Shown: positions 17,271 to 25,267 of the stretch, one piece after another
Position numbering within the stretch: the first letter of the stretch is position 1
Layout: every line of letters begins with the position of its first letter
Source of the DNA: JAEKNW01 sp963677815
GTDB lineage: Bacteria > Cloacimonadota > Cloacimonadia > Cloacimonadales > JAFGVF01
Assembly: GCA_963677815.1 (NCBI GenBank)
Contig: OY782499.1
Coordinates: forward strand, 62,001-126,000
DNA: 64,000 nucleotides
Reading direction: 5' to 3'
Program-made: the position numbers and the translations under genes
The notes under the pieces: model-generated
Databases searched by the model: none
Told to the model about the DNA's origin: nothing
What the model saw: the letters and a program-made list of their open reading frames with translations, nothing else

Positions 17271-17393
17271 GCCCCAGAGGAGCGACATCTTTGTAGATAT
17301 TAAAATACCTCAATCCTTAAAAGCTCCATTAGGAGCGACAGCTTTGTAGATAACAGATGCTCAATAATCACCCAAGCTCCAGAGGAGCGACAC
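17271..17393 (+). repeat. Three GGAGCGACATCTTTGTAGA-type repeats
   Basis: Copies start at 17271 (27 bases), 17323 (28 bases) and 17376 (18 bases, truncated). The core is GCTCCAGAGGAGCGACA followed by TCTTTGTAGA. Each has an internal GCTCC/GGAGC palindrome. Spacing is irregular (about 25 bases between copies) and copies diverge, so this is not a CRISPR array. The same repeat recurs at 47928-48023 and, inverted, at 48159-48174. Confidence 0.75.
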
Positions 17394-17450
17394 AAATGAT
17401 CTTAGATATACCCTTCCTCCTGAACTTAGATAAATCTATAGTTTTACTTC

Positions 17451-18317
17451 TCAAATTTTACTTCTAACCACCCTAAAACCTAAATCGTTATATTTTCCCA
17501 TAAGAGGACAGTTAAAATTCCTATTAGAAATTCTTGAACTCTTATCATTGCTTGTCCAACTTCCCCCACGGTTCAACTTAAAAGAGCTATAATTAGTTTT
17601 GGATTTTATGATATTTTTATCTAAATCATTTGGTAAATAATAGTAATAATAATCCCAAACCCACTCATAAACATTTCCTGACATATCATAAATACCTAAT
17701 TCATTTGCTTTCAATGTCCCGACTTCATGTAGAGTAGAAGAACAATTATTGCAGTAAGCAGCAACTTCATCAATATTGTTGCTTCCACTGTATTTATAGG
17801 ATTTGGATAGTTTTCCACCTCTAGCTGCATATTCCCATTCTTCTTCTGTTGGTAAGCGATAACCATTCTTGCTAAAATCACAAGTTACAGTATGATTATC
17901 AATCTGATAACATTTTTCTAATCCTTCCTTTTGGCTTCGACAATTGCAATATTCAACCGCATCATACCAATTTACAAAATATACAGGATAATTATCTCCA
18001 ACTCCAAATTTATATGTAGGATTCTCCCCCATTATCAAAAGATATTCTTTTTGTGTTACTTCATACTTACCAATGTAAAAATCTTCTACTTCAACTTTAT
18101 GGATTGGTACTTCATCACTATCACTGTCACATTCATCACAACCCATAGAAAATTGTCCTCCATCGACAAAAACAAAGGTGTTTTTTATAAGAGATTTTTG
18201 ATTGTTTTTGGGGGAACTTGTAACATCATTGTTACTATTAATTGTATCTAATCCAAACAAATTGACACATATAAATGATATGACTAACCAAAGACCTAAC
18301 CGAATAACCTGTTTCAT
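17451..18317 (-). CDS. Formylglycine-generating-enzyme (SUMF1) family exported protein
   Basis: The 288-residue protein has a signal peptide. It then shows the SUMF1/FGE-sulfatase fold: FVDGGQFSMGC, VEDFYIGKYEVTQKEYL, YPVYFVNWYDAVEYCN, GYRLPTEEEWEYAARGG, GIYDMSGNVYEWVWD, NRGGSWTS and LGFRVVRS. True formylglycine-generating enzymes activate sulfatases, but many family members have other or structural roles. No sulfatase is in the window, and the export signal and several extra cysteines argue for a non-classical member. It is monocistronic, with its own TTGACA promoter. Confidence 0.9.
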   Translation of the reverse strand: MKQVIRLGLWLVISFICVNLFGLDTINSNNDVTSSPKNNQKSLIKNTFVFVDGGQFSMGCDECDSDSDEVPIHKVEVEDFYIGKYEVTQKEYLLIMGENPTYKFGVGDNYPVYFVNWYDAVEYCNCRSQKEGLEKCYQIDNHTVTCDFSKNGYRLPTEEEWEYAARGGKLSKSYKYSGSNNIDEVAAYCNNCSSTLHEVGTLKANELGIYDMSGNVYEWVWDYYYYYLPNDLDKNIIKSKTNYSSFKLNRGGSWTSNDKSSRISNRNFNCPLMGKYNDLGFRVVRSKI

Positions 18318-18376
18318 ACTTCCTCGCTATTTTGTATTTTACCCAAACATTTAATTGTTTGAGTTTATGCTATCCA

Positions 18377-18405
18377 ATAATTCTAATATGCTTAAGATTT
18401 GTCAA
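18377..18405 (-). promoter_or_regulatory. Promoter of the SUMF1-like gene
   Basis: On the minus strand TTGACA (18405-18400) is followed by a 17-base spacer and AATTAT (18382-18377), about 60 bases before the ATG at 18317. Confidence 0.55.
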
Positions 18406-18458
18406 TATTTTTTTGTATTAAAAATGTTATATTGCTAATAATAAAGTCATTATAAAAT

Positions 18459-18482
18459 AAAGGGTCGCTTTCGCGACCCTTT
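18459..18482. terminator. Intrinsic terminator of the lipoprotein gene
   Basis: AAAGGGTCGC and GCGACCCTTT form a strong 10-bp stem with a TTTC loop. It lies 25 bases beyond the stop codon of the lipoprotein gene (minus strand). Confidence 0.85.
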
Positions 18483-18506
18483 TATAAATAATCTAAATTA
18501 TATTAA

Positions 18507-19640
18507 TTAATTACCTTCAACTCTTGTTCCACTTTGTGGGAAATTAAAGTTAGTTTTATTTTTCATGTTAGAATTTGCACCACGTGTTTTAGCTTTGTCA
18601 CTATAATCAACATATTCTGATTGATTAAGTGAAACTGAGATTTCAAATACTTCTGAGAAAAATCCAGCATCATCAACAATTTTAACATCCCAGAGACCAG
18701 GTTCAACTGTCCATGCATATTCTTGGTCAGGGCCAATAGAACCAGACATATAATCAGGACCCCATTCTGTTTCTGAAGAAGGAGCAATATAAACTTCAGT
18801 GATATTATCTTGAGTACCGTTAACTACAAATATAGCACCACCATCAGCAGTAACATCTATATCGTAAGCTGTAGCAGCATAGTAATCATAAGTTTCTTCA
18901 CCAGCAAAGATATAAAGACCGTTATAGCTAATATCAACATTTAAGCCATATTCTTCACCAAGAATATAACTTTCACTTGAATTAGCACTTAAACTGTTTA
19001 ATGAACCACCATCTAATCTGAATGTAATTGAACCACTAGTTTGGTTATCAATATTAAGTTCTTTTTGAGCACTAATTGTAGCATAAGCCATTTGATTTTC
19101 TGTTAAATCAAAAGCATCAACAGTTACAAAAGTATTATTTTCTAAATTGTATGTTACACGATAATTATCTTCAGCTTTTAATACTAAAACTGAATCACCT
19201 GGTTCTAAAGGTGTTGTTAAAGCATTGTTACCACTTGGGCTTTCAATTGAAGGATAAATCAAAGCTGAGTTAATATTAATATAGTGATTGTTTTTTAAAA
19301 CTACAATTCCACCTTCAGCTACAATTTCAATAACAGTAGTTTGATCTTTGTTGATATTTGCAACGCCTGTTTCTGTAGCAACGTATAAACCTGTCACTGT
19401 GTAATCAAAAGTAAGCATTTCCACATCTTCTTCAAAGATTGCAGAATCAAAAGTGTATGACCATGATTCATTAGCAGTTAAAGTTCCATCAACACCATCA
19501 ATCATAACAGATATTTCTGCATTAGTATGATTTTTAAAAGTAACTTTTGTTACAGCTGGTGAACTATCATCATCATCACTACAACCAACAAACATCAAGC
19601 CTAAGCTCAATACAAGCATTAAAATAAGTAATTTTTTCAT
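18507..19640 (-). CDS. Lipoprotein of unknown function
   Basis: The 377-residue protein starts with a lipoprotein signal ending in LMFVGC, followed by an acidic stretch SDDDDSS, typical of exported FCB lipoproteins. The remainder is beta-rich and contains three similar segments built around a glycine-rich turn and Y-x-x-E-T (KNHTNAEISVMIDGV, DNQTSGSITFRLDGG). This suggests repeated Ig-like or pro-carboxypeptidase-like domains. The 3' part ends in a Lys/Asn-rich tail without a T9SS sorting domain. It lies 16 bases after the helical gene at 19657 and shares its promoter. No family was recognised. Confidence 0.75.
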   Translation of the reverse strand: MKKLLILMLVLSLGLMFVGCSDDDDSSPAVTKVTFKNHTNAEISVMIDGVDGTLTANESWSYTFDSAIFEEDVEMLTFDYTVTGLYVATETGVANINKDQTTVIEIVAEGGIVVLKNNHYININSALIYPSIESPSGNNALTTPLEPGDSVLVLKAEDNYRVTYNLENNTFVTVDAFDLTENQMAYATISAQKELNIDNQTSGSITFRLDGGSLNSLSANSSESYILGEEYGLNVDISYNGLYIFAGEETYDYYAATAYDIDVTADGGAIFVVNGTQDNITEVYIAPSSETEWGPDYMSGSIGPDQEYAWTVEPGLWDVKIVDDAGFFSEVFEISVSLNQSEYVDYSDKAKTRGANSNMKNKTNFNFPQSGTRVEGN

Positions 19641-19656
19641 TTTAATCTCCTTTTTT

Positions 19657-20118
19657 TTATATAGTTTTTAAATCGCTAATTAAATACTCTTTTTCATCAG
19701 CATCTTGGATATTTTCGGTTTCAGAATAAGCTAATTTAAGATATTCTTCTTTTAGATTATCTTCACCTAATATTTTGTAAGCTCTTGCCACAGATTCATA
19801 AGCATAGCCTAATTCAAAACCTGAAATGTTGTTTTTTTTACACAAGTCAATGTTAGCTAAACCATGTTTTAGAGCCGATTGTCCCATTTCTAATTCTGCA
19901 TAAACTCTAGAGACTTGCCATTCTCCAATAGAAAAGTTCTTTGCTTGCCCAAACTGCAACCAATGATAAAGGGAAGCATGAGCTGTATGGATCATTAAAA
20001 TATCATCTTCAGAGCTTCTATTTTCTTTATCTAGAAGAGTCCATGTATCATTAAACAACTTAGTTGCCATATAATTATGGAACTTTTGCATCTCATCTTT
20101 ATTTTCTTTATCTTTCAT
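19657..20118 (-). CDS. Cytosolic helical (TPR-like) protein, unknown function
   Basis: The ATG at 20118 (MKDKENKDEMQKFHNYMATK) follows AAGAGGTG and lies downstream of a good promoter. The longer frame would start inside that promoter, so 153 residues are taken. The protein is all-alpha, with paired helices resembling tetratricopeptide repeats (YHWLQFGQAKNFSIGEWQVSRVYAE, FELGYAYESVARAYKILGED). It has no signal peptide. It precedes the lipoprotein gene by 16 bases. Its role is unknown. Confidence 0.7.
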   Translation of the reverse strand: MKDKENKDEMQKFHNYMATKLFNDTWTLLDKENRSSEDDILMIHTAHASLYHWLQFGQAKNFSIGEWQVSRVYAELEMGQSALKHGLANIDLCKKNNISGFELGYAYESVARAYKILGEDNLKEEYLKLAYSETENIQDADEKEYLISDLKTI

Positions 20119-20137
20119 TTTACACCTCTTGAACATA

Positions 20138-20165
20138 ATTATAAGTATAAAGAATATCTTGTCAA
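20138..20165 (-). promoter_or_regulatory. Consensus sigma70 promoter
   Basis: TTGACA (20165-20160), a 16-base spacer and TATAAT (20143-20138) on the minus strand, 20 bases before the ATG at 20118. This is the best promoter match in the window, and it fixes the start of the downstream gene. Confidence 0.8.
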
Positions 20166-20794
20166 TTTTTTTCTTTGAAATTCCCGTTCTCAATATTTGG
20201 AGACTGTTCAATCCTCAAGCCACCCTCCTTAGTAGCTTATCCTTAAAGAAGTCGATAAAATTGCATATTATTAGGTTCTATTAACTTTGTTGAAAAATTA
20301 TGATTAGTAACATATATCCTTCATTGGATTGCCAATGAGACGCATCTTTTTCAAGCTGTAGTAAGGAAATTTTTAAAAATCTCGGAGAGATGCAGATATA
20401 TTTCAATATCCGAAATTTAGTCAAGAATGTATTTATAAGTCAATTTGAAAAACTTAACTATAAACTTAAAAATGGCATAAAATGCGTTAGTTAGTACAAG
20501 TACATTCTATCTATCAATTGATTAGATTATCTTTATTCTCTCTTGATTGTTACTTACTCTATAGAAATCCAATGCATTATTGGGATAGTATCAATCAAGA
20601 GTAGGTAAATGTATAAATTTCAGTTCCAAAATTAAGTGTGACTAAGGTCTAGTGATTACATTAGATAAGCTATATAGCAGTCAATATAATTAGCCTATTT
20701 CAAATAAACTTGCAAAAAAAAAGTAAAATATTATTTGCTTACAAATTTATAATTATTATAATATTTTAAAATTAATTAAAATAAGGAGACAGAA
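20166..20794. other. Intergenic region, no gene
   Basis: Apart from the TTGATTGTTA-family hairpin at 20540-20601 only AT-rich sequence is visible. No RNA gene was recognised. The last 100 bases are the 5' region of the peroxiredoxin gene, with AAGGAG before its ATG. Confidence 0.5.
20540..20601. repeat. Dispersed hairpin, TTGATTGTTA family (copy 2)
   Basis: CTCTTGATTG (20540-20549) is inverted as CAATCAAGAG (20592-20601), and the pairing extends inward through TTACT/AGTAT. It has the same arm sequence as the hairpins at 1594, 35977 and 60619. Confidence 0.75.
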
Positions 20795-21448
20795 ATGTAC
20801 GAACAAATGAATATGCCTTTATTAGGGGATAAATTCCCTGAGATGCAAGTTATGACTACAAGAGGAACTAAAGTATTACCAGACGATTATAAGGGTAAAT
20901 GGTTTATATTATTCTCTCATCCTGCAGATTTCACACCTGTATGCACAACAGAATTTGTAGCTTTTCAGCAAGCTTATGATGAATTAAAAAAATTAGATGT
21001 TGAACTTATTGGTATGTCAGTTGATCAAGTATTCTCTCATATAAAATGGGAAGAGTGGATCAAAGAAAATATTAATGTAGAGATTAAGTTCCCTATTATT
21101 GCAGCAAATGATCAAATAGCTCTCAAATTGGGAATGCTACATCCTGGTAAGGGAACAAACACAGTAAGAGCTGTATTTATAGTCGACCCTGAAGGCAAAA
21201 CAAGATTAGTTTTATATTATCCACAAGAAATAGGCAGAAATATATCTGAAGTTGTTAGAGCAGTAAAAGCACTACAAATTTCTGATAAAGAGAAAGTAGC
21301 TATGCCAGCAGATTGGCCTAATAATTCAATAATTAATGACCATGTAATTATTCCACCAGCAACCGATGTTGATACAGCTCAAAAAAGATTAGCTGAAAAG
21401 AAATATGAATGTTATGATTGGTGGTTCTGTCATAAGAAATTAGATTAA
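20795..21448 (+). CDS. Peroxiredoxin, archaeal-type Prx6 subfamily
   Basis: The 217-residue protein is an AhpC/TSA peroxidase that reduces hydrogen and organic peroxides in the cytosol. The peroxidatic cysteine is C50 in HPADFTPVCTTEF. Two further cysteines, C206 and C212 in the tail CYDWWFC, match the layout known from archaeal thioredoxin peroxidases (for example Aeropyrum, C50/C207/C213), where a tail cysteine resolves the sulfenate. AAGGAG precedes the ATG. The gene is monocistronic and ends at a terminator shared with kce. It suits oxygen defence in an anaerobe. Confidence 0.95.
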   Translation: MYEQMNMPLLGDKFPEMQVMTTRGTKVLPDDYKGKWFILFSHPADFTPVCTTEFVAFQQAYDELKKLDVELIGMSVDQVFSHIKWEEWIKENINVEIKFPIIAANDQIALKLGMLHPGKGTNTVRAVFIVDPEGKTRLVLYYPQEIGRNISEVVRAVKALQISDKEKVAMPADWPNNSIINDHVIIPPATDVDTAQKRLAEKKYECYDWWFCHKKLD

Positions 21449-21482
21449 GGTACTTGTTAAATAAACTAGTAAGATATAGATT

Positions 21483-21508
21483 AAAGGCGGAAAATAACTT
21501 CCGCCTTT
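21483..21508. terminator. Bidirectional terminator between prx and kce
   Basis: AAAGGCGGAA and TTCCGCCTTT form a 10-bp stem around AATAAC, between the convergent peroxiredoxin and kce genes. Confidence 0.85.
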
Positions 21509-21524
21509 ATAATTATTGGTGTAC

Positions 21525-22358
21525 TTATTTCTTAGGTAAAGCTAAGATTTCTCTTGCTTGAGCAGGACTAGCAATAGGTCTGCCAATCTCTTCAGCAATC
21601 CTTCTCATTCTAGCAACTAATTGAGCATTAGAATCAGCAACCACTCCCTTGTGGTAATAGATGTTATCTTCGAAGCCAACTCTGATATGTCCACCTAAAG
21701 TCATGGCCATCATTGAAGCAGGAATATGATATCTTCCAATTCCAGCCACAGCCCAACTAGCAGTAGGAATAAGTTCCTTAAGATGTTGAGCCATATACAT
21801 AACGTTTTTAGGTTGACCAGACATTCCACCAGGAACACCTAGAACAAATTGGACATGAAGAGGGTCAGTAGTGATTACACCTTTTTTAACTAGACGGGCA
21901 ATATAGTCTATCATACCAGATTCATAGACTTCAACTTCGGGAACAACATTGAATTGTTTAAAAGCCTCAGCTAATCTCTCGATATCAGCAGGAGCATTCA
22001 TAAAGACTTCATTACCAAAGTTTAGAGTACCACCATTTAAAGTTCCCATATCAGGTTTTAATTGCAAAGGAGCAATTCTGCTATCAAAAGAAGCACCAAC
22101 AGCACCACCTGTAGAAATTTGAATAATCACTTCAGGGCAAGCTTGACGAATAGCATCAATTGATTCTTTAAATCTGTTAACATCTTGAGTCGCTTGAGCA
22201 TTATCATCTCTTACATGAAGATGAATAACTCTTGCTCCAGCTTCAAAGCAAGCAAGTGCTTCTTTAGCTTGAGCTTCCGGTGTATAAGGAAGGTTAGGCT
22301 GGTCTTGAGGAGTAGTTTCTGCTCCTGTAATGGCAGCAGTAAGAATTAATGGTTCCAT
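21525..22358 (-). CDS. kce: 3-keto-5-aminohexanoate cleavage enzyme (BKACE family)
   Basis: Kce condenses 3-keto-5-aminohexanoate with acetyl-CoA to give 3-aminobutyryl-CoA and acetoacetate, a step of anaerobic lysine fermentation. The 277 residues are full length. The zinc ligands known from the Cloacimonas enzyme are all in place: H46 and H48 (RVIHLHVR) and E230 (RVGFEDN). STGGAVG and VLGVPGGMSG are further family signatures. It follows a class III aminotransferase gene by 35 bases. BKACE enzymes vary in beta-keto-acid substrate, but residue-level similarity to the Cloacimonas enzyme favours the lysine pathway. The product is cytosolic. Confidence 0.92.
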   Translation of the reverse strand: MEPLILTAAITGAETTPQDQPNLPYTPEAQAKEALACFEAGARVIHLHVRDDNAQATQDVNRFKESIDAIRQACPEVIIQISTGGAVGASFDSRIAPLQLKPDMGTLNGGTLNFGNEVFMNAPADIERLAEAFKQFNVVPEVEVYESGMIDYIARLVKKGVITTDPLHVQFVLGVPGGMSGQPKNVMYMAQHLKELIPTASWAVAGIGRYHIPASMMAMTLGGHIRVGFEDNIYYHKGVVADSNAQLVARMRRIAEEIGRPIASPAQAREILALPKK

Positions 22359-22393
22359 TAATTTACCTCTCTATTTTTTATTTTTTTATTTTA

Positions 22394-23638
22394 TTAATAA
22401 AATGATTTAATTGCATCTAATGATTCTTTAATCATATTAGCTGCATGAACAAGTTCAGCTTCTGTATGTCTATATGCGATATAGCCATGGTGATAAGGTT
22501 GTAAGAATACACCTCTTCTGATAAGTTCTGTATAGAATTGAACACGAGCTTTCTTATAAACTTTATCAGCATCTGGAACAAAAGTAAGATAAGGCATCAA
22601 AGCTCCACCTGAGAAATTAACAGGTAAGCCTGAATCTGCAACTATCTTACTAACATTAGCAGCAAACTTTTCACCTTTAGTTTTGATTTCATCTAAAACA
22701 TTATACTTTTCTAAGAAGGCTATAGTAGATAAAGAAGCAACTTGTGCATCGGAATTTGGGAAGTAAGTTGATGATAAGAAAGCTCTGTCTGCAAATACGC
22801 TCATGAATTCTTTCTTACCAACAAGGGCTGCAATAGCATAACCATTAGCCATAGCTTTACCAAATGTTGATAAATCAGGGGTAACACCAAACAACTTCTG
22901 AGCTCCACCCATTGAGAAACGGAAACCTGATCTGATTTCATCAAAAATTAATACTGAACCATATTTAGTTGCAAGCTCTCTCACACCTTCTAAGAATCCA
23001 GGTTTTGGCATTTCAACTTCATGTCCTAATGGATGGCCAACAGGTGTTACGATAATTCCTGCAACATCATCACCATGTTTTTTCATTAAGTCTTCTAACT
23101 CATCCAAGTGATTATATGTAAATTCTAGGGTATCTTCATAGTTTTTTTCTAAAACTCCCCCCTTGACTTCAACACACCAATCGTGCCAGCCATGATAACC
23201 ACATCTGATTATTTTCTTTCTTTCTGTGTATGCACGAGCAGCTCTTATTGCTGCAGTAGTAGTGTCTGAACCTGTTTTTAGTAGAGCGGCCATTTCACAA
23301 GAAGGAATATGTTCTTGCAGCTTTCTTACTAATTTGTTCTGGATTTCTTGAGTTAAAGAGAAACAAAAACCCTTTGTTCTTATCTGTTCTATTACAGGGT
23401 TATCAATTTCTTCTTCACAATGACCAACAATTATTGGTCCATAAGCACAAAGAAAATCTAAGTATTCGTTGCCATCTACATCCCAGACCTTGCCACCCTT
23501 TGCACGGTCAAAGAAGATTGGATATTCTCCAGGGACAAAGTTGTAAGGTCTTCTAATACCTGCAACTGCACCTGGAACAAGTTCTAAAGCTTCTTCATAA
23601 AGCTTCATTGATTTGGTCAAATTTAATTTCTCTGACAT
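22394..23638 (-). CDS. Class III aminotransferase, glutamate-1-semialdehyde aminomutase-like
   Basis: The 414-residue PLP enzyme has the family landmarks: the substrate/PLP loop KTGSDTTTAAIRAARAYT (about 121-138), the aspartate in LIFDEIRSGFR (D233) and the Schiff-base lysine K261 in STFGKAMANG. Heme genes are absent. The close link to kce suggests a beta-amino-acid transaminase instead: several beta-amino-acid aminotransferases are GSAM-like. It could make 3-keto-5-aminohexanoate from 3,5-diaminohexanoate, or process 3-aminobutyrate. This role is inference. The operon's -35 TTGACA (23704-23699) lies directly beside miniature element copy 3. Confidence 0.85.
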   Translation of the reverse strand: MSEKLNLTKSMKLYEEALELVPGAVAGIRRPYNFVPGEYPIFFDRAKGGKVWDVDGNEYLDFLCAYGPIIVGHCEEEIDNPVIEQIRTKGFCFSLTQEIQNKLVRKLQEHIPSCEMAALLKTGSDTTTAAIRAARAYTERKKIIRCGYHGWHDWCVEVKGGVLEKNYEDTLEFTYNHLDELEDLMKKHGDDVAGIIVTPVGHPLGHEVEMPKPGFLEGVRELATKYGSVLIFDEIRSGFRFSMGGAQKLFGVTPDLSTFGKAMANGYAIAALVGKKEFMSVFADRAFLSSTYFPNSDAQVASLSTIAFLEKYNVLDEIKTKGEKFAANVSKIVADSGLPVNFSGGALMPYLTFVPDADKVYKKARVQFYTELIRRGVFLQPYHHGYIAYRHTEAELVHAANMIKESLDAIKSFY

Positions 23639-23698
23639 ATAAATCTCCTGATTACATATTTTTATAACTATGACCAGATTTTAATATTAAAGTTTTTC

Positions 23699-23704
23699 TG
23701 TCAA
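23699..23704 (-). promoter_or_regulatory. TTGACA -35 box of the aminotransferase-kce operon
   Basis: TTGACA on the minus strand lies 61 bases before the ATG at 23638. The expected -10 position (AAATCT) is poor, so only the -35 is called. The target duplication of miniature element copy 3 begins only 4 bases further upstream (23709). Confidence 0.4.
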
Positions 23705-23713
23705 AGTATTTAA

Positions 23714-23904
23714 CCCAAATAATGCAATAGATCTTTGAGAATAGCACTATATTCTTTTGCAAAAGTAACTTACATAATTCTTCCGAATATATATATTATA
23801 TGCGTCGTAATTCTGTAAGCTATTTTGCTAAAAGAATCTGCAATCTTCGCCTGTGATACGTAGCTTTAGCGAAGTATTACTAAAGCACTACTGCACCATC
23901 TGGG
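23714..23904. mobile_element. Palindromic miniature element, copy 3 (191 bp, long/short form)
   Basis: The ends are CCCAAATAATGCAATAG and the complement of CCCAGATGGTGCAGTAG. Exact 5-bp direct repeats TTTAA flank it (23709-23713, 23905-23909). It has the long first slot and the short second slot (TAGCTTACAGAATTACG). It sits directly upstream of the aminotransferase-kce promoter region. Confidence 0.88.
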
Positions 23905-23910
23905 TTTAAC

Positions 23911-24012
23911 CAAAATTAGTGAAATTAGTGGAATTAGTGGATTAATTAAAAAGCCCTGCATCAGCAGGGCTTAATTCGAGAAATTAGTTATAATTCGTGG
24001 TAATTAGTGTTA
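23911..24012. repeat. AATTAGTG direct repeats around the thiolase terminator
   Basis: AAATTAGTG-like units recur at 23914-23941 and again as AAATTAGTTATAATTCGTGG at about 23981-24000. They are short and imperfect. The stretch between holds the terminator. Confidence 0.5.
23950..23972 (-). terminator. Intrinsic terminator of the hslO-thiolase operon
   Basis: AAGCCCTGC and GCAGGGCTT pair around a short ATCA loop. On the minus strand the stem is followed by TTTAATTAAT. It lies 53 bases after the thiolase stop. Confidence 0.85.
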
Positions 24013-24025
24013 AAAGAACTGACTC

Positions 24026-25219
24026 CTACATTTCCCAAAGAGTAGTGATTCCCATACCACCACCAATGCAAAGAGAAGCTAGTCCTTTTTTATTACCACG
24101 TTTTTTCATTTCGTGAAGTAAAGTAACAATAATTCTTGCTCCTGAGCAACCAATAGGATGACCTATAGCGATTGCCCCACCATTAACATTAGTTTTATCA
24201 GGGTCAACAATTATTCCATCTTCAGCTAGGCCTTTAAAGACAGAGAGTGATTGAGCTGCAAAAGCTTCATTAAGTTCTAATAAATCAATATCTTTCATGT
24301 CCCAATCTGCTTTTTTTAATGCTTTTTTAATAGCAGGAACAGGTCCAAAGCCCATAATAGAAGGATCAACTCCGCCTGAAGCATAATTAACTAAGGTAGC
24401 TAGAGGTTGATAACCTAGTTCTTTAGCCTTATCTTCACTCATAAGAATTAAAATAGCAGAGCCATCATTGATACCAGATGAATTAGCAGCTGTTACACTA
24501 CCATCTTTCTTAAAAGCTGGTCTTAACTTAGCTAATGCTTCTTGGGTTACTCCTGGACGAGGGAATTCATCTTTAGTAACTGCGATTGGATCTTTTCTTC
24601 TTTGAGGAACCATTATTGGCACTATTTCATCTGTAAATCTACCTTCATTCATAGCTCTTTCAGCTCTATTTTGTGATTGGGTAGCAAAGGCATCTTGTTC
24701 TTCTCTGGTAATATTCCATTGGTCAGCTAAGTTTTCAGCTGTAATACCCATGTGGTAACCATTAAAAATATCAAATAATCCATCATGAACCATAATATCA
24801 ACCAATTGCTTATCCCCCATTCTAGCTCCCCAACGAGCATCTCTGGAAATATAAGGTATTTGGCTCATATTCTCTGTTCCACCTGCAACAACTATATCAG
24901 CTTCACCTAAAGCTATCATAGCTGAAGCTAAAGTAACTGATTTCATTCCAGAACCGCAAACCTTATTAATAGTATAAGCTGGAACAGTGTTTGGGATACC
25001 TGAATTAATTGATACTTGACGGGCAACATTTTGTCCTAAGCCAGCACCAACAACATTCCCTAAAATAACTTCATCAATTTGAGCTGGGTCTAATTTTAAG
25101 TCAGCAAGAATAGATTTTAATACTTGAACACCCAATTCTACAGCTGAAACATCTTTGAATTGACCTCCAAAGCTTCCAACTGCACTTCTCTTAGCAGCGA
25201 CAACGACTGTTTTTCTCAT
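24026..25219 (-). CDS. Acetyl-CoA C-acetyltransferase (thiolase)
   Basis: The 397-residue enzyme has the thiolase triad in its usual contexts: nucleophile C88 in NKVCGSGMKSV, the histidine in NGGAIAIGHPIGCSGAR and the C-terminal cysteine in SLCIGGGMGITTLWE. Degradative thiolases split acetoacetyl-CoA into two acetyl-CoA, the terminal step needed after Kce-type lysine fermentation. The reverse, condensing reaction is also possible. It follows hslO by 48 bases on the same strand. It is separated from the aminotransferase-kce operon by a terminator and the miniature element, so the functional link is by pathway, not by operon. Confidence 0.93.
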   Translation of the reverse strand: MRKTVVVAAKRSAVGSFGGQFKDVSAVELGVQVLKSILADLKLDPAQIDEVILGNVVGAGLGQNVARQVSINSGIPNTVPAYTINKVCGSGMKSVTLASAMIALGEADIVVAGGTENMSQIPYISRDARWGARMGDKQLVDIMVHDGLFDIFNGYHMGITAENLADQWNITREEQDAFATQSQNRAERAMNEGRFTDEIVPIMVPQRRKDPIAVTKDEFPRPGVTQEALAKLRPAFKKDGSVTAANSSGINDGSAILILMSEDKAKELGYQPLATLVNYASGGVDPSIMGFGPVPAIKKALKKADWDMKDIDLLELNEAFAAQSLSVFKGLAEDGIIVDPDKTNVNGGAIAIGHPIGCSGARIIVTLLHEMKKRGNKKGLASLCIGGGMGITTLWEM

Positions 25220-25267
25220 AAGTCACCTCTTGTTAATTTTTTATTTTGTTAGTTTTTTGTTAGTTTT

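Larger units (their letters stand above)
16833..17450. other. Repeat-filled intergenic region
   Basis: No gene is visible. In order it holds the 5' flank of the HEVTH gene, an AAGTAGAGAG hairpin (16993-17013), palindromic miniature element copy 2 (17021-17206) and three GGAGCGAC repeats (17271-17393). Confidence 0.7.

Noticed and set aside
17271..17393. Possible CRISPR array from three GGAGCGAC repeats
   Set aside because: Repeats diverge, spacing is irregular, the third copy is truncated, and the same repeat occurs elsewhere in inverted orientation; no cas gene is in the window.
22394..23638. Annotation as hemL for tetrapyrrole synthesis
   Set aside because: The family resemblance is real, but no heme gene is near and the operon partner is Kce, so the symbol was not used.
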